Source: Avena insularis
Taxonomy: Eukaryota; Streptophyta; Magnoliopsida; Poales; Poaceae
Reading direction: 5' to 3'
NCBI GenBank assembly: GCA_023614405.1
Contig: CM042688.1
Location: 65,148,253-65,212,252 of the forward strand
DNA length: 64,000 nucleotides
The position numbers and the translations under genes are program-made. The notes under the pieces were generated by a model, which had not been told where the DNA came from, did no database searches, and saw only the letters and a program-made list of their open reading frames with translations. This document shows, one piece after another, positions 46,733 through 57,363 of the stretch (positions are counted from its first letter, which is position 1; the number at the start of each line of letters is the position of its first letter).

Positions 46733-47479
46733 CTCGTATTCTCTATCCTCGCTGGAGCTAGCGGCGGTGGAGATCTGAGGCCTGGATTGGCGTGGACCTG
46801 GGGAGAAGAAGCTGCGCAGCGGTGGCTGCGATGCAGAGGCACGGGGAAGGTGCGGCGGCGGCGCTGCTGCTAGAAGCACTGGCGGCGGCGCGGTCGCTAG
46901 GAAGACGAAGGAGAAAGGCAATGGGCAGAGGGGCACAGAAGTGGAAAAATGCTAAGGGGTGCGCCCCTCCGCTACTTAACCGCCCCCTGAGATGGGTGAG
47001 TGGGATCGCGCTGCGCCAACAAGCCACACGGTGTGGCCGTGTATCACCTGCATCAGCCAATCGGAGAAAAGCCACACAAGGGGCCCACAGAGTAGAAGCA
47101 ATCCCATGATGCGACGCGCTGATGCGGTAAACGAGGAGGCAGGCATGACGTGACCCACGCACAGTGATAACTGAAAATTACTGCGGCGATTACTGTGCAG
47201 GCCCTTAAAATAAGACGAGGTAATGATTAGCCTCCACGTGGGTTGGCGTATGAGAGAAGGAAACGGGGCCCGGATCAAACCATGATAACCATGGGATCCG
47301 AGCCAAAGTGGTAACCCGGCCGGCAAGTGAAAACTTGGAACATGCGAAGGGAACGTAAATCCATATAATCCGAGATAAGGAGCTAACCCGGAATTAAACG
47401 TCCAAGGCTCGAACATAAATGGACCTGATGTGGCCTTAGCGGCCAAGGCAGCTAAGACCGCACCAGCTTCGGGGACTAA
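46733..47479 (-). promoter_or_regulatory. G1 region upstream of the antisense gene, ending in the polypurine tract
   Basis: Between the antisense start codon and the 3' LTR there is no convincing ORF in the expected frames. It should hold the promoter of the antisense gene. CTTCGGGGACTAA at 47467-47479, directly before the LTR, is the plus-strand primer (polypurine-like) site of G1. Confidence 0.4.
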
Positions 47480-48312
47480 TGTTGGGGGATACCCCCGGGT
47501 AGGGTCACTCCGGGGTATAAGGGCCAAGTTAGCCGAGGTTCGGCAAGGTCAAAGCGGATGCTGGCCGGGTCATCTCAAGGCAGGCCGGATCACGGAGTAA
47601 CCCGGATCAGGGGGGTCGCCTAACATTGTCTCATCCGACTTAAGGAGTAAGTCGGAAGTGCTTGTCTAACTTATATGCAGGAACAGGTGTGACCGGATCT
47701 ACTATGATCCGGGTCCTCGCTTAGCTTCTGGGAGAAGGAAGGAATCTCTCTGGTAAAAAAGAAGGTCTGATACGCACTGCATGAACGGAGAAAGCAAGGG
47801 CAGGACCACCGGGTCATGGCCGACAAGGGTGACGACGCCCATGTCGGTTGACGCGGGCGCCGCAGAGGCTTACGTCGCTAAAGCATGTGTGACGCGGGGG
47901 GAAAACACCCCGGTCGGGTTACCACTTTGGGAGGGGCATATTCTTAGGAATATGCCTCCACGTATGCCCTAGGCAGGGACCGAACTTCCTCTATATAAGA
48001 GGGGCTAGGTTTCTGGTAGAGGGGGTTGGTTGAGCTCTAGTTGGTTTGGTGATTCCATAGTCACTCGTTGAGTTCTTTGAGGCCATAGTGCTAGTTGATC
48101 TAGGGTTCTAGGGAAAAATAGTAGGCAAGAGAAGAGAGCTCCTTCTTCCTCCTCTCGCCAATACAGCTCAAGGAGCACTTGTAATCTTGAAGGAAATCAA
48201 TACAAACTTATGTGTGGAGAATCACTCCACTATCCCTCCCTGGATTCCCCTAGCGTGTATTAGTCTCCACCTTTAGCCTATCCATGGCATCTGCCGTGAC
48301 ACCACCACGACA
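47480..48312 (+). repeat. G1 3' LTR (833 bp)
   Basis: It starts TGTTGGGGGATACCCCCGGG, ends CCACCACGACA and is followed by the CTTGG duplication. It aligns with 21026-21850 at a few percent divergence. Confidence 0.95.
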
Positions 48313-48317
48313 CTTGG

Positions 48318-48738
48318 GCAGGCCCAAGCCCGAGCCCAAGAAGGAGTGGACGCCACCGCCGGAGTACAAGGCGACAGCGCTCTAGCTGGCGGACGGTGAG
48401 GACCCGGAAGAATTTCCGGGTCAGAGGATGCTGGAGCGAGCATCCTTCAACGACGTCCTGCCGGCCACCATGAGTTCGCCGCCAGTTGGTCCGCCCAGGA
48501 CTGGCGGCGGGAGCAGGCCGAGCGTGCCAGGCGCCACGTCGTCGTCGTCGTCGACATCGACGACGACAGGGGGCGGCTGGTCCTTCCACGCGACCGGCGC
48601 ATGAGACCCGGCGGCGATGCGGCGCGCTGCCGCCGACGAAGGACGAGCCGCCAAATGACAGCGATTTATGACGACGACATGTTCGACTACGCCGCGACGA
48701 TGTATCGCCGGCTCGGGATCGGCCGTGGCCGCCATTAG
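48318..48738 (+). pseudogene. Harbinger cargo ORF, 3' half
   Basis: Sequence after G1 continues the cargo frame with GRPKPEPKKEWTPPPEYKA, an in-frame TAG, then LADGEDPEEFPGQRMLERAS. It ends with DDDMFDYAATMYRRLGIGRG and the TAG at 48736-48738. The KPEPKKE and YRRLG-like blocks recur in hypothetical Triticeae proteins of this family. It pairs with 20363-21025. Together they form one cargo gene, broken by the Gypsy and by earlier frameshifts. The AT-rich tail to 48960 is 3' untranslated sequence and the terminal repeat. Confidence 0.5.
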
Positions 48739-48960
48739 ATGGCGTTTTTTTGTGTTTTTGTAATTTTTTGTTAAGTTTAAACTGTTCGTTAAAGTTTGAA
48801 CTGTTTCTCTAAATTTCTTCTAAATTTAAAAAATTTAAATTTTGTTATGGGAGGCACGGCTGAGAGCTGGCAACATCGCGCCGGCGTTCCCCCTCACCCC
48901 CATACGGACAGAAAACGGGCCATGCCGGAGCCCATATTGGGATTACGAGTGGAGATGCCC

Positions 48961-49210
48961 TTAGTCCACTAAGTTTACGGGCTTGGAAGCCCAATAGCAA
49001 CTTGGCGGCCGCTTTCGGCGAGAGTGGGGGCCGAGAGATCAGACATGGCTGGAAAGTAAGATTCGCATGGCCCGCGCCAGTCCATCGGCAGTACGAATTG
49101 CAGGCCCGGCGTACAGTCAATCTTGCCAGACTCAACTCACTGGCTGGGGCGTCAACCACATCACTTCAGTCGTGAAGCTTTACGATTATGCCCACCCTTA
49201 TTGCAAACTG
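48961..49210 (+). repeat. Duplicated unit copy 2, part B' (upstream of profilin)
   Basis: It matches 15413-15671 over about 250 bp, including AGTTTACGGGCTTGGAAGCC, GGAAAGTAAGATTCGCATGG and GAAGCTTTACGATTATGCCC. It starts right at the TTA duplication of the Harbinger and ends about 370 bp before the profilin start codon, so it is part of or next to the profilin promoter. Confidence 0.85.
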
Positions 49211-49416
49211 CAACATGTCAGCCCAAATGTTTTGGACGGACAATGGCTATGCCAGAATTGCAACAAAATCGAGGTGGGGCTCATGGCGCGTGGCAGCGCA
49301 CCAAAGGAGGCGCGAAGTTGAAGGGCGAACTCAAGATGGAACGGGTGGTTGTGACGAATCAGCAGTCGGGATCCTGACAGACCTCCCCCCTCCGTTTCTT
49401 CCCCACACTCCCGGCC

Positions 49417-49425
49417 CTATTTATA
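49417..49425 (+). promoter_or_regulatory. Probable TATA box of the profilin gene
   Basis: CTATTTATA lies 157 bases before the start codon in otherwise GC-rich sequence, a usual distance for a grass gene with a leader of roughly 120 bases. There is no competing motif nearby. Confidence 0.6.
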
Positions 49426-49581
49426 CCGAGCCCGTTCCCCCGCGCTTGTACATCACCACGGTTTACGCGCGCCTGACCACCGCAAGAAGCCGCCGCCGCA
49501 GCAGCGAGGGACCGACCGATCCAGTCCGTTTCTTGGCCGGAGAAGCAGGGAGGCAGAGCACCGTCCGGGGGGAAGGCGAAG

Positions 49582-50273
49582 ATGTCGTGGCAGACTTACG
49601 TGGACGAGCACCTGATGTGCGACATCGAGGGGCACCACCTCGCCTCCGCCGCCATCCTCGGCCACGACGGCACCGTCTGGGCCCAGAGCGCCGACTTCCC
49701 CGCGGTAAGAACCCAAAAGCCGTGCCCGTCTGCATGATCATGCGCCAACACGATCCAATCTACCCACACCACCAGTCCACCATAGATTAGAAAATAACTG
49801 GTGATGTGTTGCGTGCATGCATGATCCAGTTCAAGCCGGAGAACATGACCAACATCATGAAGGATTTCGATGAGCCCGGGACCCTTGCGCCGACAGGTAT
49901 GTTCATCGGAGAAACAAAGTACATGATCATCCAAGGTGAACCTGGCGCTGTCATCCGTGGCAAGAAGGTAACCATTAATGCCATCGAATCGCATCTCTTC
50001 TATTCCGTCCGTCTCAAAATAGACGTTGCAGATTTGTCAAAATTTTGATGAATTTAGAGTAATTAATCTCTGCCTGTCCCATTAATTAAACAAAACAACC
50101 TAAAATCTCCCCGGATCCGATTTCGTTTGTAACCGCAGGGATCAGGAGGCATCACCTTGAAGAAGACCGGGCAGGCGCTGGTGGTCGGCATCTACGACGA
50201 GCCCATGACCCCGGGGCAGTGCAACCTGGTGGTGGAGAGGCTGGGCGACTACCTCGTAGAGCAGGGCATGTAG
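49582..50273 (+). CDS. Profilin, 131 aa
   Basis: Spliced CDS 49582-49704, 49830-49967 and 50139-50273, all GT/AG, phase 0, giving 41+46+44 residues. It begins [15 protein letters not shown] and ends [15 protein letters not shown], the standard plant profilin termini. The 131-aa length and three-exon structure are those of grass profilins. Profilin binds monomeric actin and poly-L-proline (N-terminal Trp/Tyr and C-terminal helix), delivering actin to formins. It also binds phosphoinositides. It acts in the cytosol. Grass profilins are known cross-reactive pollen and food allergens. No damage is visible. A probable TATA box lies at 49417, and a duplicated block and Harbinger end lie just upstream. 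I cannot tell which paralogue it is. Confidence 0.96.
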
Positions 50274-51424
50274 ATCTACCACGGCCCTCCACCGTTCACC
50301 AACAAAGACATATAGTAGCATGCATGGGATTGTGGTTCAGCTTCTTCATCATCAACTCATCATCCTCTTTCCCTGTCCCGGCACGTACTTCGCCGATTAC
50401 CCCTCTTGATCGATCCGCGATATTTTGCTTCTTGTTTCTTGAAGCCGTTTTGTTTCGGCTAATAATTTGTTCCGTGTATTTGGTCATTTTGGGTTGACGT
50501 TTGAGTTGTGCATTCGGAACAATATATATATTGTGATTCTGATGGTTCCTACGTAATATACTACCAGAGAATATATATGTATTGTGGTTGTGTTGCCTCC
50601 CCCAACTCCAGTTATAATATTGTTCCCCTCTGTTCTTCTATTCCTACCGATTTTAGGGGGAATCGTAGAATCTATTTTTTTTTAGTATGAACTGAAGAAT
50701 GAGTTGCAAAGAGGATATGCATAAACGGCTGAGATTGGTTCCTATGTAATACTCCCTCCATTTCATATTACTCCACACGTTTAGCTTTGGTCAATGTCAA
50801 ACTTCACAAAGGTAAATGTTTATATTGAAAAATCTTCCAACAAGATAAATGTTCTTACTGAAAAGCCGTCCAAATAAGACAACATTCTTATTGATATACT
50901 CTTTAAATAAGATAAGTATTCTTATTTCAAAATCCATTCAATTAGTTATTGTTTAGTTAACATGTAAATATTTATTTTTGCAACACACTTTTTTTTCCAT
51001 TAATAGATTTTTCGTGAATAACGACAAGGAGAGGATGAAAGAATAATTTTAGATTTTATGAAGAAAGTTTCAAAATTATATATATATATAGTACACCCAC
51101 ACGTGTTTCACACTATCTACCATACCAGAAGGTATGTACGCGTAGTATGAAGTATATAAAAATATTTGGGCAGTATATATACTATTTTTTTGGTAATATG
51201 TAATTTTTATTCACATACTCCTTTTGTACGTACAAATATGACGGTATTTTACATATATAGTTCAAACTATGGGTGCACTTACAATTTTTTCACCTAACTT
51301 GCTTGTAAGTATCTTAGATATAGTATATGAACATACTCAAAGAGATAAAGTATTACAAATACTTCCGTAAGGTCGTATATAAGACGTGGGTGTAGTTACA
51401 CCCGAGAGTAAGAAGTATTTTTCC

Positions 51425-51461
<37 letters not shown>

Positions 51462-51462
51462 G
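50274..51462. other. 3' flank of profilin and AT-rich spacer
   Basis: It starts with the 3' untranslated region of profilin. TACTCCCTCCATTTCATATT near 50752 looks like one end of a Stowaway-type element, but no matching opposite end was found. Further on the sequence is AT-rich. AT and GA dinucleotide runs occur at about 51425-51462. Confidence 0.45.
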
Positions 51463-51825
51463 CGCTATTTGACACACAGGGTGTAGAATAGTTATTCTTC
51501 ACCCACCCTCTATCTTTCAAACCGTATATGATTTTTACGTCACGTAAATTTTTTCTTACCTCAGAAGTCAAGATCAACATAAGAAAATTTAGACATGTCG
51601 TAAAAAAAAAATTTACATACCGTATAAAAATACGACATAAAATGATATTTTCTATGTATTTTACACTATAATGACTCAAAAATTGTATTTTTATGTCGAT
51701 TTTTTTGCATTTCTAATAAATATGAACATAATTTTTAGCATACAAAACATAAATTTCTGAATGTGAGAAATAAAAATATGTGGGGTGCAAAATAACTATT
51801 CTGCACCCTGGGTGCTGAATAGGGT

Positions 51826-51826
<1 letters not shown>
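51463..51826. mobile_element. Short inverted-repeat element flanked by AT runs
   Basis: GGGTGTAGAATAGTTATTCT at 51479 and onward is mirrored by the sequence ending AATAACTATTCTGCACCC at 51808. The arms extend outward (CTATTTGACACACAGGG against CCTGGGTGCTGAATAG). The AT-rich core contains ATTTTTACGTCACGTAAATT. It has no coding capacity. (AT)n tracts lie outside both ends (about 51425-51444 and 51831-51857), suggesting insertion into or growth of a TA microsatellite. Superfamily not determined. Confidence 0.6.
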
Positions 51827-51830
<4 letters not shown>

Positions 51831-51860
<30 letters not shown>

Positions 51861-52031
51861 GTTTTTTGTTGGGCCACATTCGAAGTGGCCCATGAAGATA
51901 GCGCTTTAGGATGGAGCAAATCGCTCCCCCATTGAGCGGCAAATAGGCGCACTCACATTGGCATTGCAATCACGATGAGCATTGTTTGTCTCCTTGCGAG
52001 CTGGATTACGACTCGTCCCTGCGAGCCACGC
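51831..52031. repeat. (AT)n microsatellite, then unique spacer
   Basis: A TATATA tract of about 27 bases (51831-51857) is followed by unique sequence up to the Copia-like LTR. No gene is seen. Confidence 0.6.
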
Positions 52032-53715
52032 TGGCCTTGGGATTATGCTCTAGAGGCAATAATAATAATGATTATTATATGATTCCTTGTTCAAAAAATA
52101 TATATGTTCATCGAATTATGCAATAACTACTAGGAACCTCGGTCGTGGGAATCAAAGTAAGCATCACATGAAGGTGTAGTAAAGATGAACGCATCAAGAT
52201 GTTCCTAGTCCAGTCGTTGAGTGATGATCAGGTTTCTTGATCATAGGTAAAAAATATACCACCAACTATGAGAGTACATTGTCTGTAGAGACAAGGGTAT
52301 GAAATAGATCCATATGATGATTTACTATGGGATGTAATCGTTGATGTTAATAGTTGATCATCATCATTATCTTATGAATAAATCCTTAGACCATGAGAAT
52401 ATCAAGTACCCTCATGCCAGAAGGCTTGTCTTTGATTTTGTCCATATCCTACATGAAATGGTGGCCATATGGCGATTCTAGGATAAACACGAAATTATGT
52501 TTGGAGACTTGGATAGTTAAATACTAGGATTCTACTCCTCCTGACGATGGAGAGATATACTCTGGGCCCACTCGGTATTACAATGTCACACATCATCTGC
52601 GTAGACAAGTTATGATATTGATCACAAGGACAATGGAATAGAGACGAGTAAATGAGAGTGAAACATAAACGAGGATAAGGGATATAGTGATCAAGAGTTG
52701 TATCACGAGGACACCGACATCTCGCCCCGGTGTTGTCACATATTGTGAAGCAGAATGATTAGAACTTGTATAATGAGTCGGGTTCACTCGATGATTCATG
52801 TAATATAAAGGAACCATCATGGGCGTTCAAGTTCTGTTGTTGGTTATTGATCTGGAAGAGTTTCCGGAGTCATGTCTGCATATTGCTAAACCCAACCGGG
52901 TCACATGCTTAAGGCCAAACAATCAAGTTGTGATAATAGTATTTGTGGTTAGAGAGTCGTCTAGAATATGTCTTAGAGGCACCGAAATAGTATTCGAAGT
53001 TATTGAGAGAAATTGGAATAGTTCCGGTGATATAACCTATTACGGGAAGGTAGTTTTGAAGTTATCGGTAATGATTTGAGGTTCAATGTAATCATTCTGA
53101 GATAGTGATTATGTTGGAGTATTCAAAAAGGTTCTGAAATATATATAGGTTTACATACATGAGATGTATCGGTCTTTATTTGAAATAAATTGAAGAGGAA
53201 GAAAACCACCAGAAGGGTTCTAGGGGGAGAAATGATCTGGAGGGGGAAGCCCGCATGTGTATGGAACGTGGGCCTCCTAGGCCCACCATGCATGGCGCAT
53301 GGGCCAATGTGGGCTACACCCGGACCTTCCATATATAGATACCATAAATTAAGAGAGTTAATTTGTGAGGATTTGGAAAGTATAATATCATATCTCTAAA
53401 TTAGAAAGTCCTGATTATATCTTCTATTAAAGGTATGAGATAATCTCGCATTAATAAGGAGATACCATATCTTGCAAATAGGGAAGGAGATGATTTGCAA
53501 TAAATGCATATCTTCCCAAGGAGGGAAGGCAATGGTCTTGAAGATCATTTCCTACGTGATATGGGGGAGGCATCTTTGTGGCTTTGCTTGAGAATGGTGC
53601 CCAATCCACCTCCCCTCCTATATAAACCCCCTAGTTGGTTTCCTCCAAAGACATCCAACATGACTCCCTTGTATGGGCGACTGGCTCTCTCTCTCCCTCT
53701 ATCTCTCTTTATCTC
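52032..53715 (+). mobile_element. Copia-type LTR, cut by G3
   Basis: GATTATGCTCTAGAGGCAAT then AATAATAATG resembles the start of Angela-group Copia LTRs. Near the far end CCTCCTATATAAACCCCCTA is a promoter block typical of these LTRs. The sequence stops at 53715, where G3 begins. The LTR has no interior attached inside the window. ORFs at 52819-53079 and 53504-53839 are incidental, and the second runs across the junction into G3. Confidence 0.6.
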
Positions 53716-54203
53716 TGACATGGGTATACCCTACAGGTACTCGAGCTTGGTATATATGGTCCAAATGCGTATAGGCCCATGGTGTCGCCAAGGCCCAGAT
53801 AGAAGGACTCGAGTAACCTACGGACTCTCGATTGCTTGAAGATCAAGAAAAAGCTAAAGATAGAAAGTTTGAAGGGAAAACCCTAACTTGTAACCGACTC
53901 GACCTGCTACCCGAGACCTAGCATGTCTATATAAAGGCTAGGAGGGGGCGGCGAGGAGGACACACGCAACCCTAGTTTCCACAACCCTCGCCAGATTGCA
54001 TCTGCGCACCATTGTAACTTTCGACTCCTTCAATAATTCCACGAGCAGACAAGCAGGAGTAGGGACCTCTACGAGGCCTGAACCTGGGTAAATCTTTTGT
54101 CCCCTGTGTGCTTGTTTGCTAGCCGATAGATGTATCCAGCGCTCCCTCCTTCTCCAAAACCCAAGTCCATAATAATGGGCATTGATGAGTTAAACCCTCG
54201 TCA
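53716..54203 (+). repeat. G3 5' LTR (488 bp)
   Basis: It begins TGACATGGGTATACCCTACA and ends CCCTCGTCA, aligning over its whole length with both G2 LTRs. The promoter-like TCTATATAAAGGCTAGG is near 53930. The primer-binding site TGGCGCCATCTGTGGG follows at 54206-54221. Confidence 0.93.
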
Positions 54204-57200
54204 ATTGGCGCCATCTGTGGGAAAAGGGAGTGCTGATGTTGCGGCTTCTTCGGCCCCATCAACTGCGATCTACAACTCCGCAACGATGGAGATTCGCCAG
54301 CTCTTCGGCACCTTCGACTTCACCGTCCACGCGCCGGCCACCCGCCCGGCCTTCGAGTCCGTGGGCGACGGAATCAGCCTGGCGATTGGGAGCTTCCGCT
54401 TCCAAGTTGGTCAGATGGGCATGCTTAGCATGCCTGATCAACCGACAGCCCCGGCATCATGGTTCCCTCCATCGATCGGCACCCTCAGCGAGCTCAATGC
54501 CCCAGTGGTAGTCGGGAACACGGTCAGCGACAGCAGTCGTGACTCCGATCTGAGTGATCTGGCCACAGAAGATGGAACCTATGGTTCCGAATCTGAAAGT
54601 TGTGGAAGCAACAGCTTCCCCAATCACTTCATGTGCGCCGTCATCAACGCAGACGACACCTCCGCCAATCGCGCCAATGGTGGTAACACCAGCAATGGCA
54701 CCGATCAGCCCAACGGTGGCAACGGTGGCAATGGAGGCAACGGCGGTAACGGCGCCAACAGAGGAGCAGTCGAACCTCCCAGCATGATCAACGAGCAAAC
54801 CGACGAACGCGTCGTAATCAAGCTCAACGAGCAAGAGTGGGACCGCTGCTGCGAAGCCCTACGAGGCGCACCTCTACCCTTCGGGTCTCCACAGGAACTA
54901 CTGATGGGCTACCACTAGCTCCTAAAAGAGGAATTCAAGCGCCAAAAACAAGTAATCGCGCAACTTGAGGCGCGTAAAAAGGCGGCGGACGAGTCGAGCC
55001 TTCGTCGCGCTAGGCTCTCCTCCTACGGAGGATCCTCCTCAAGAAGCAACGAGTACCTCGCCAAGAAGAGGCAGTCGCGGATGGCCCACCTCACCGAACA
55101 AGAGCGCATAGACGCGGTGAAAGTCCTCGACTTCGGCTCTATGACAGTCGACATGAGAGGCAATGTGGTTCCCAGGACGCCGCAAGCTGCGGTGATAGTA
55201 GCCACCATGTACCTCCTCAACAACCAGCCACCGGCTGGGGATCCCCGAACTGCCATGCACCGATCTACGATCGCGGGTTTGGGGTTAATCGAGGCCTCCC
55301 TCGACAAGGAGCCAGTACCAGACCCAAAAAAGGGCAAAGCACTAGCAAAGCGCTACTCCTCGCCCTCATCCAGCGATGACAGTCACGACCTGTCTCGACG
55401 TTGTCGCTCACGGCGACACGATCATGACTACGATGCGCGCAACGACCTCACACAGCGCAAGATCGACAAGTCAAGGGCACGACATGCTCGGTCGACTGAC
55501 TCGGAAGAGGAAGATGGGGAGCTCTGCGGCGCCAGATGCTTCAGCAGATCCATTAGGCAGAAGCAAATGCCTAAAGGGTTTAAACTCCCATTGGAGAACC
55601 CGAAATTTGAAGGTCTACACGACCCCAAGATCTGGCTGGAAGACCACATCTCCTCCATCAGGCTACACGGGGGCAGTTGAAGTACTACCATGCAATGCCT
55701 GCAGCTACAGCTGCAGGGCGCCGCCCGAGCATGGCTCAATAACCTCCCACGCGGATCCATTCGCAGTTGGGATGAGCTGGTCTACAGCTTCGTGCGCAAC
55801 TTTAAGGGCACGTACAAATGGCCCGCCTCAATCGAAGAATTGAGATGCTTCCAGCAAAGATCTGGCGAATCGCTGCGCTCCTACATCCAAAGGTGGTCCA
55901 TCATCAAGAACTCCGCGGAGAACATCTCGGAAGACCGCGCAATTGATGCATTCAACGGTGGCGTCCGCCGCATGGAACTCAGGGAGGAGCTAGGCCTCTC
56001 AAAGCCCCAAACCATCGACCACCTGATGGAGATCACGAATCGGTGGGCCGATGAAGAGGACTCGGTGAAGAATCACGCTCACTCCGACAAGGAGGCAGAA
56101 CTTGAACGCAGACGCGATCGCCGAGGCAAATGCCGCATGCGCATCTATGATGACCGTGACGATGTCAACATGGTCGCAGCCGGCTACACCGATAGATGCG
56201 ACGATAACCGCAACAGCGGATACTGCGACTCCGGGAAAACCACGCAAGTGTGGCAACGCCGCACTCGCGATGAGGCACCCGCGACCTCCATCGAGGACAA
56301 ACTGTCCGGGCCATGCACGGTACATTTCTACATCGACAAGCATGACGGCAAGAGAAAGTCCAGCCACATCCTCAAGGACTGCCGCGAGTTCCTCAAGCTA
56401 TACGAGGGATTGGTTCGGATGAACCGCAACGCATTTGAAAGAGGCTACAGAGCCGCTCCAGGCGCCGTGGCACATGGCGCACCACCACCACCACCTGGGC
56501 CACCCCCGAACGGAGCTTCACCGGACCAGCATCATGGAGGAGAACCGTACCCACGGGCCATGGGTACCATGATGATCCAAAAGGGGCGCTCCTCCAACAG
56601 GGTGCAGAAAGCCATCACTCGCCAAGTCAACTTGGCGATGCACTCGCCACCATCCACCACTGAGTACCTCAGTGGCAGTGAGTCGTGCATTACCTTCGAT
56701 AAACGCGACCACCCGCCTCAAGTACCTCGCCCAGGTCATTGCCCCCTCGTACTCGAGGCGCAAATTGGAGGCTTCGACATGAGTCGCGTCTTCATGGATG
56801 GCGGAAGCGGCATCAACCTCATATTCGCGAGTACCTTGCGAGCAATGAGGATCCCTCTAACCTGCTTGGAGGCATTGGACACAACGTTCCACGGCATCGT
56901 CTCAGGGAAAGGCGTATACCCCCTGGGCAAAATCAACCTCGATGTTATATTCGGCACGCCAAAGAACTTCCGGCGCGAGCGCATCGACTTTGAAGTTGTC
57001 GACTGGCCCTCACAATACCACTGCATCCTCGGATGTGTCGCGTTCGCTAGGTTCATGGCGGTACCCCACTACGCTTACCTGCAGATGAAAATGCCAGGTC
57101 CCAACGGCATCATCATGATCAACGAGAGCTTTGAGCGATCTGACAGTTGCGACAGGGAATTCAACAGAATCTCCCAGTCCTTCGGCATGCAGGAGGAGCT

Positions 57201-57363
57201 CGTGCGATTGAAGGAAACGACAGACAACAGTCTGCCTCCCCTGAGTAGGCCAAGCTCACCTGACCTCTCCTTCGACTCATCTGTGCACACAAAGAAGGTG
57301 CAGGTCCATCCATCAGATCCCGCTAAAACGGCCCTCATCGCCAACAACTTGAGTCCCGCATAG
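54130..57363 (+). pseudogene. G3 gag and protease
   Basis: The frame opens at an ATG in the LTR (54130), passes through the primer-binding site (RQLAPSVG) and a Gly/Asn-rich tract (GGNGGNGGNG near 54720), and meets a TAG at 54916-54918 where G2 has TGG. It resumes at 55081-55677 (HLTEQERIDAVKVLDF), with a TGA at 55678-55680 consistent with CGA, then a 557-codon frame. That frame holds the Gag core (LQGAARAWLNNLPRGSI), a CTVH...SSHILKDC zinc-knuckle-like motif, a Pro-rich linker and the protease box DGGSGINLIF. It ends at a TAG (57361-57363) consistent with CAG. Apart from these stops the sequence is well kept. Confidence 0.87.

Larger units (their letters stand above)
21026..48312 (+). mobile_element. 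G1: Gypsy LTR retrotransposon, full element with nested G2
   Basis: The two LTRs (21026-21850 and 47480-48312) are flanked by a perfect CTTGG duplication (21021-21025 and 48313-48317). The order is LTR, primer-binding site, gag, protease, reverse transcriptase, RNase H, integrase (to 28640), an antisense gene region, polypurine tract and LTR. Integrase after RNase H defines the Gypsy (Metaviridae-like) class. G2 (12.9 kb) is nested at 33744-46644, so G1 itself is about 14.4 kb. Stops and frameshifts in gag-pol make it defective. Confidence 0.95.
19838..48960. mobile_element. Harbinger-type element containing the nested Gypsy elements
   Basis: The left end GAGCATCTCCACTCG and the right end CGAGTGGAGATGCCC (48946-48960) are inverted repeats with a perfect TTA duplication on both sides (19835-19837 and 48961-48963), the target of PIF/Harbinger elements. 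Excluding the Gypsy insertion and its duplication the element is about 1.83 kb. It carries a GC-rich cargo ORF but no recognisable transposase or Myb-like protein, so it was mobilised in trans. G1 interrupts its cargo ORF. Confidence 0.8.

Noticed and set aside
19838..48960. Reading this 29 kb block as one giant autonomous DNA transposon
   Set aside because: The LTRs, primer-binding sites and 5-bp duplications show that nearly all of it is nested Gypsy DNA. The DNA element itself is about 1.83 kb.
53504..53839. 111-codon plus-strand frame
   Set aside because: It runs across the junction between the Copia LTR and the G3 LTR and so is chimeric.
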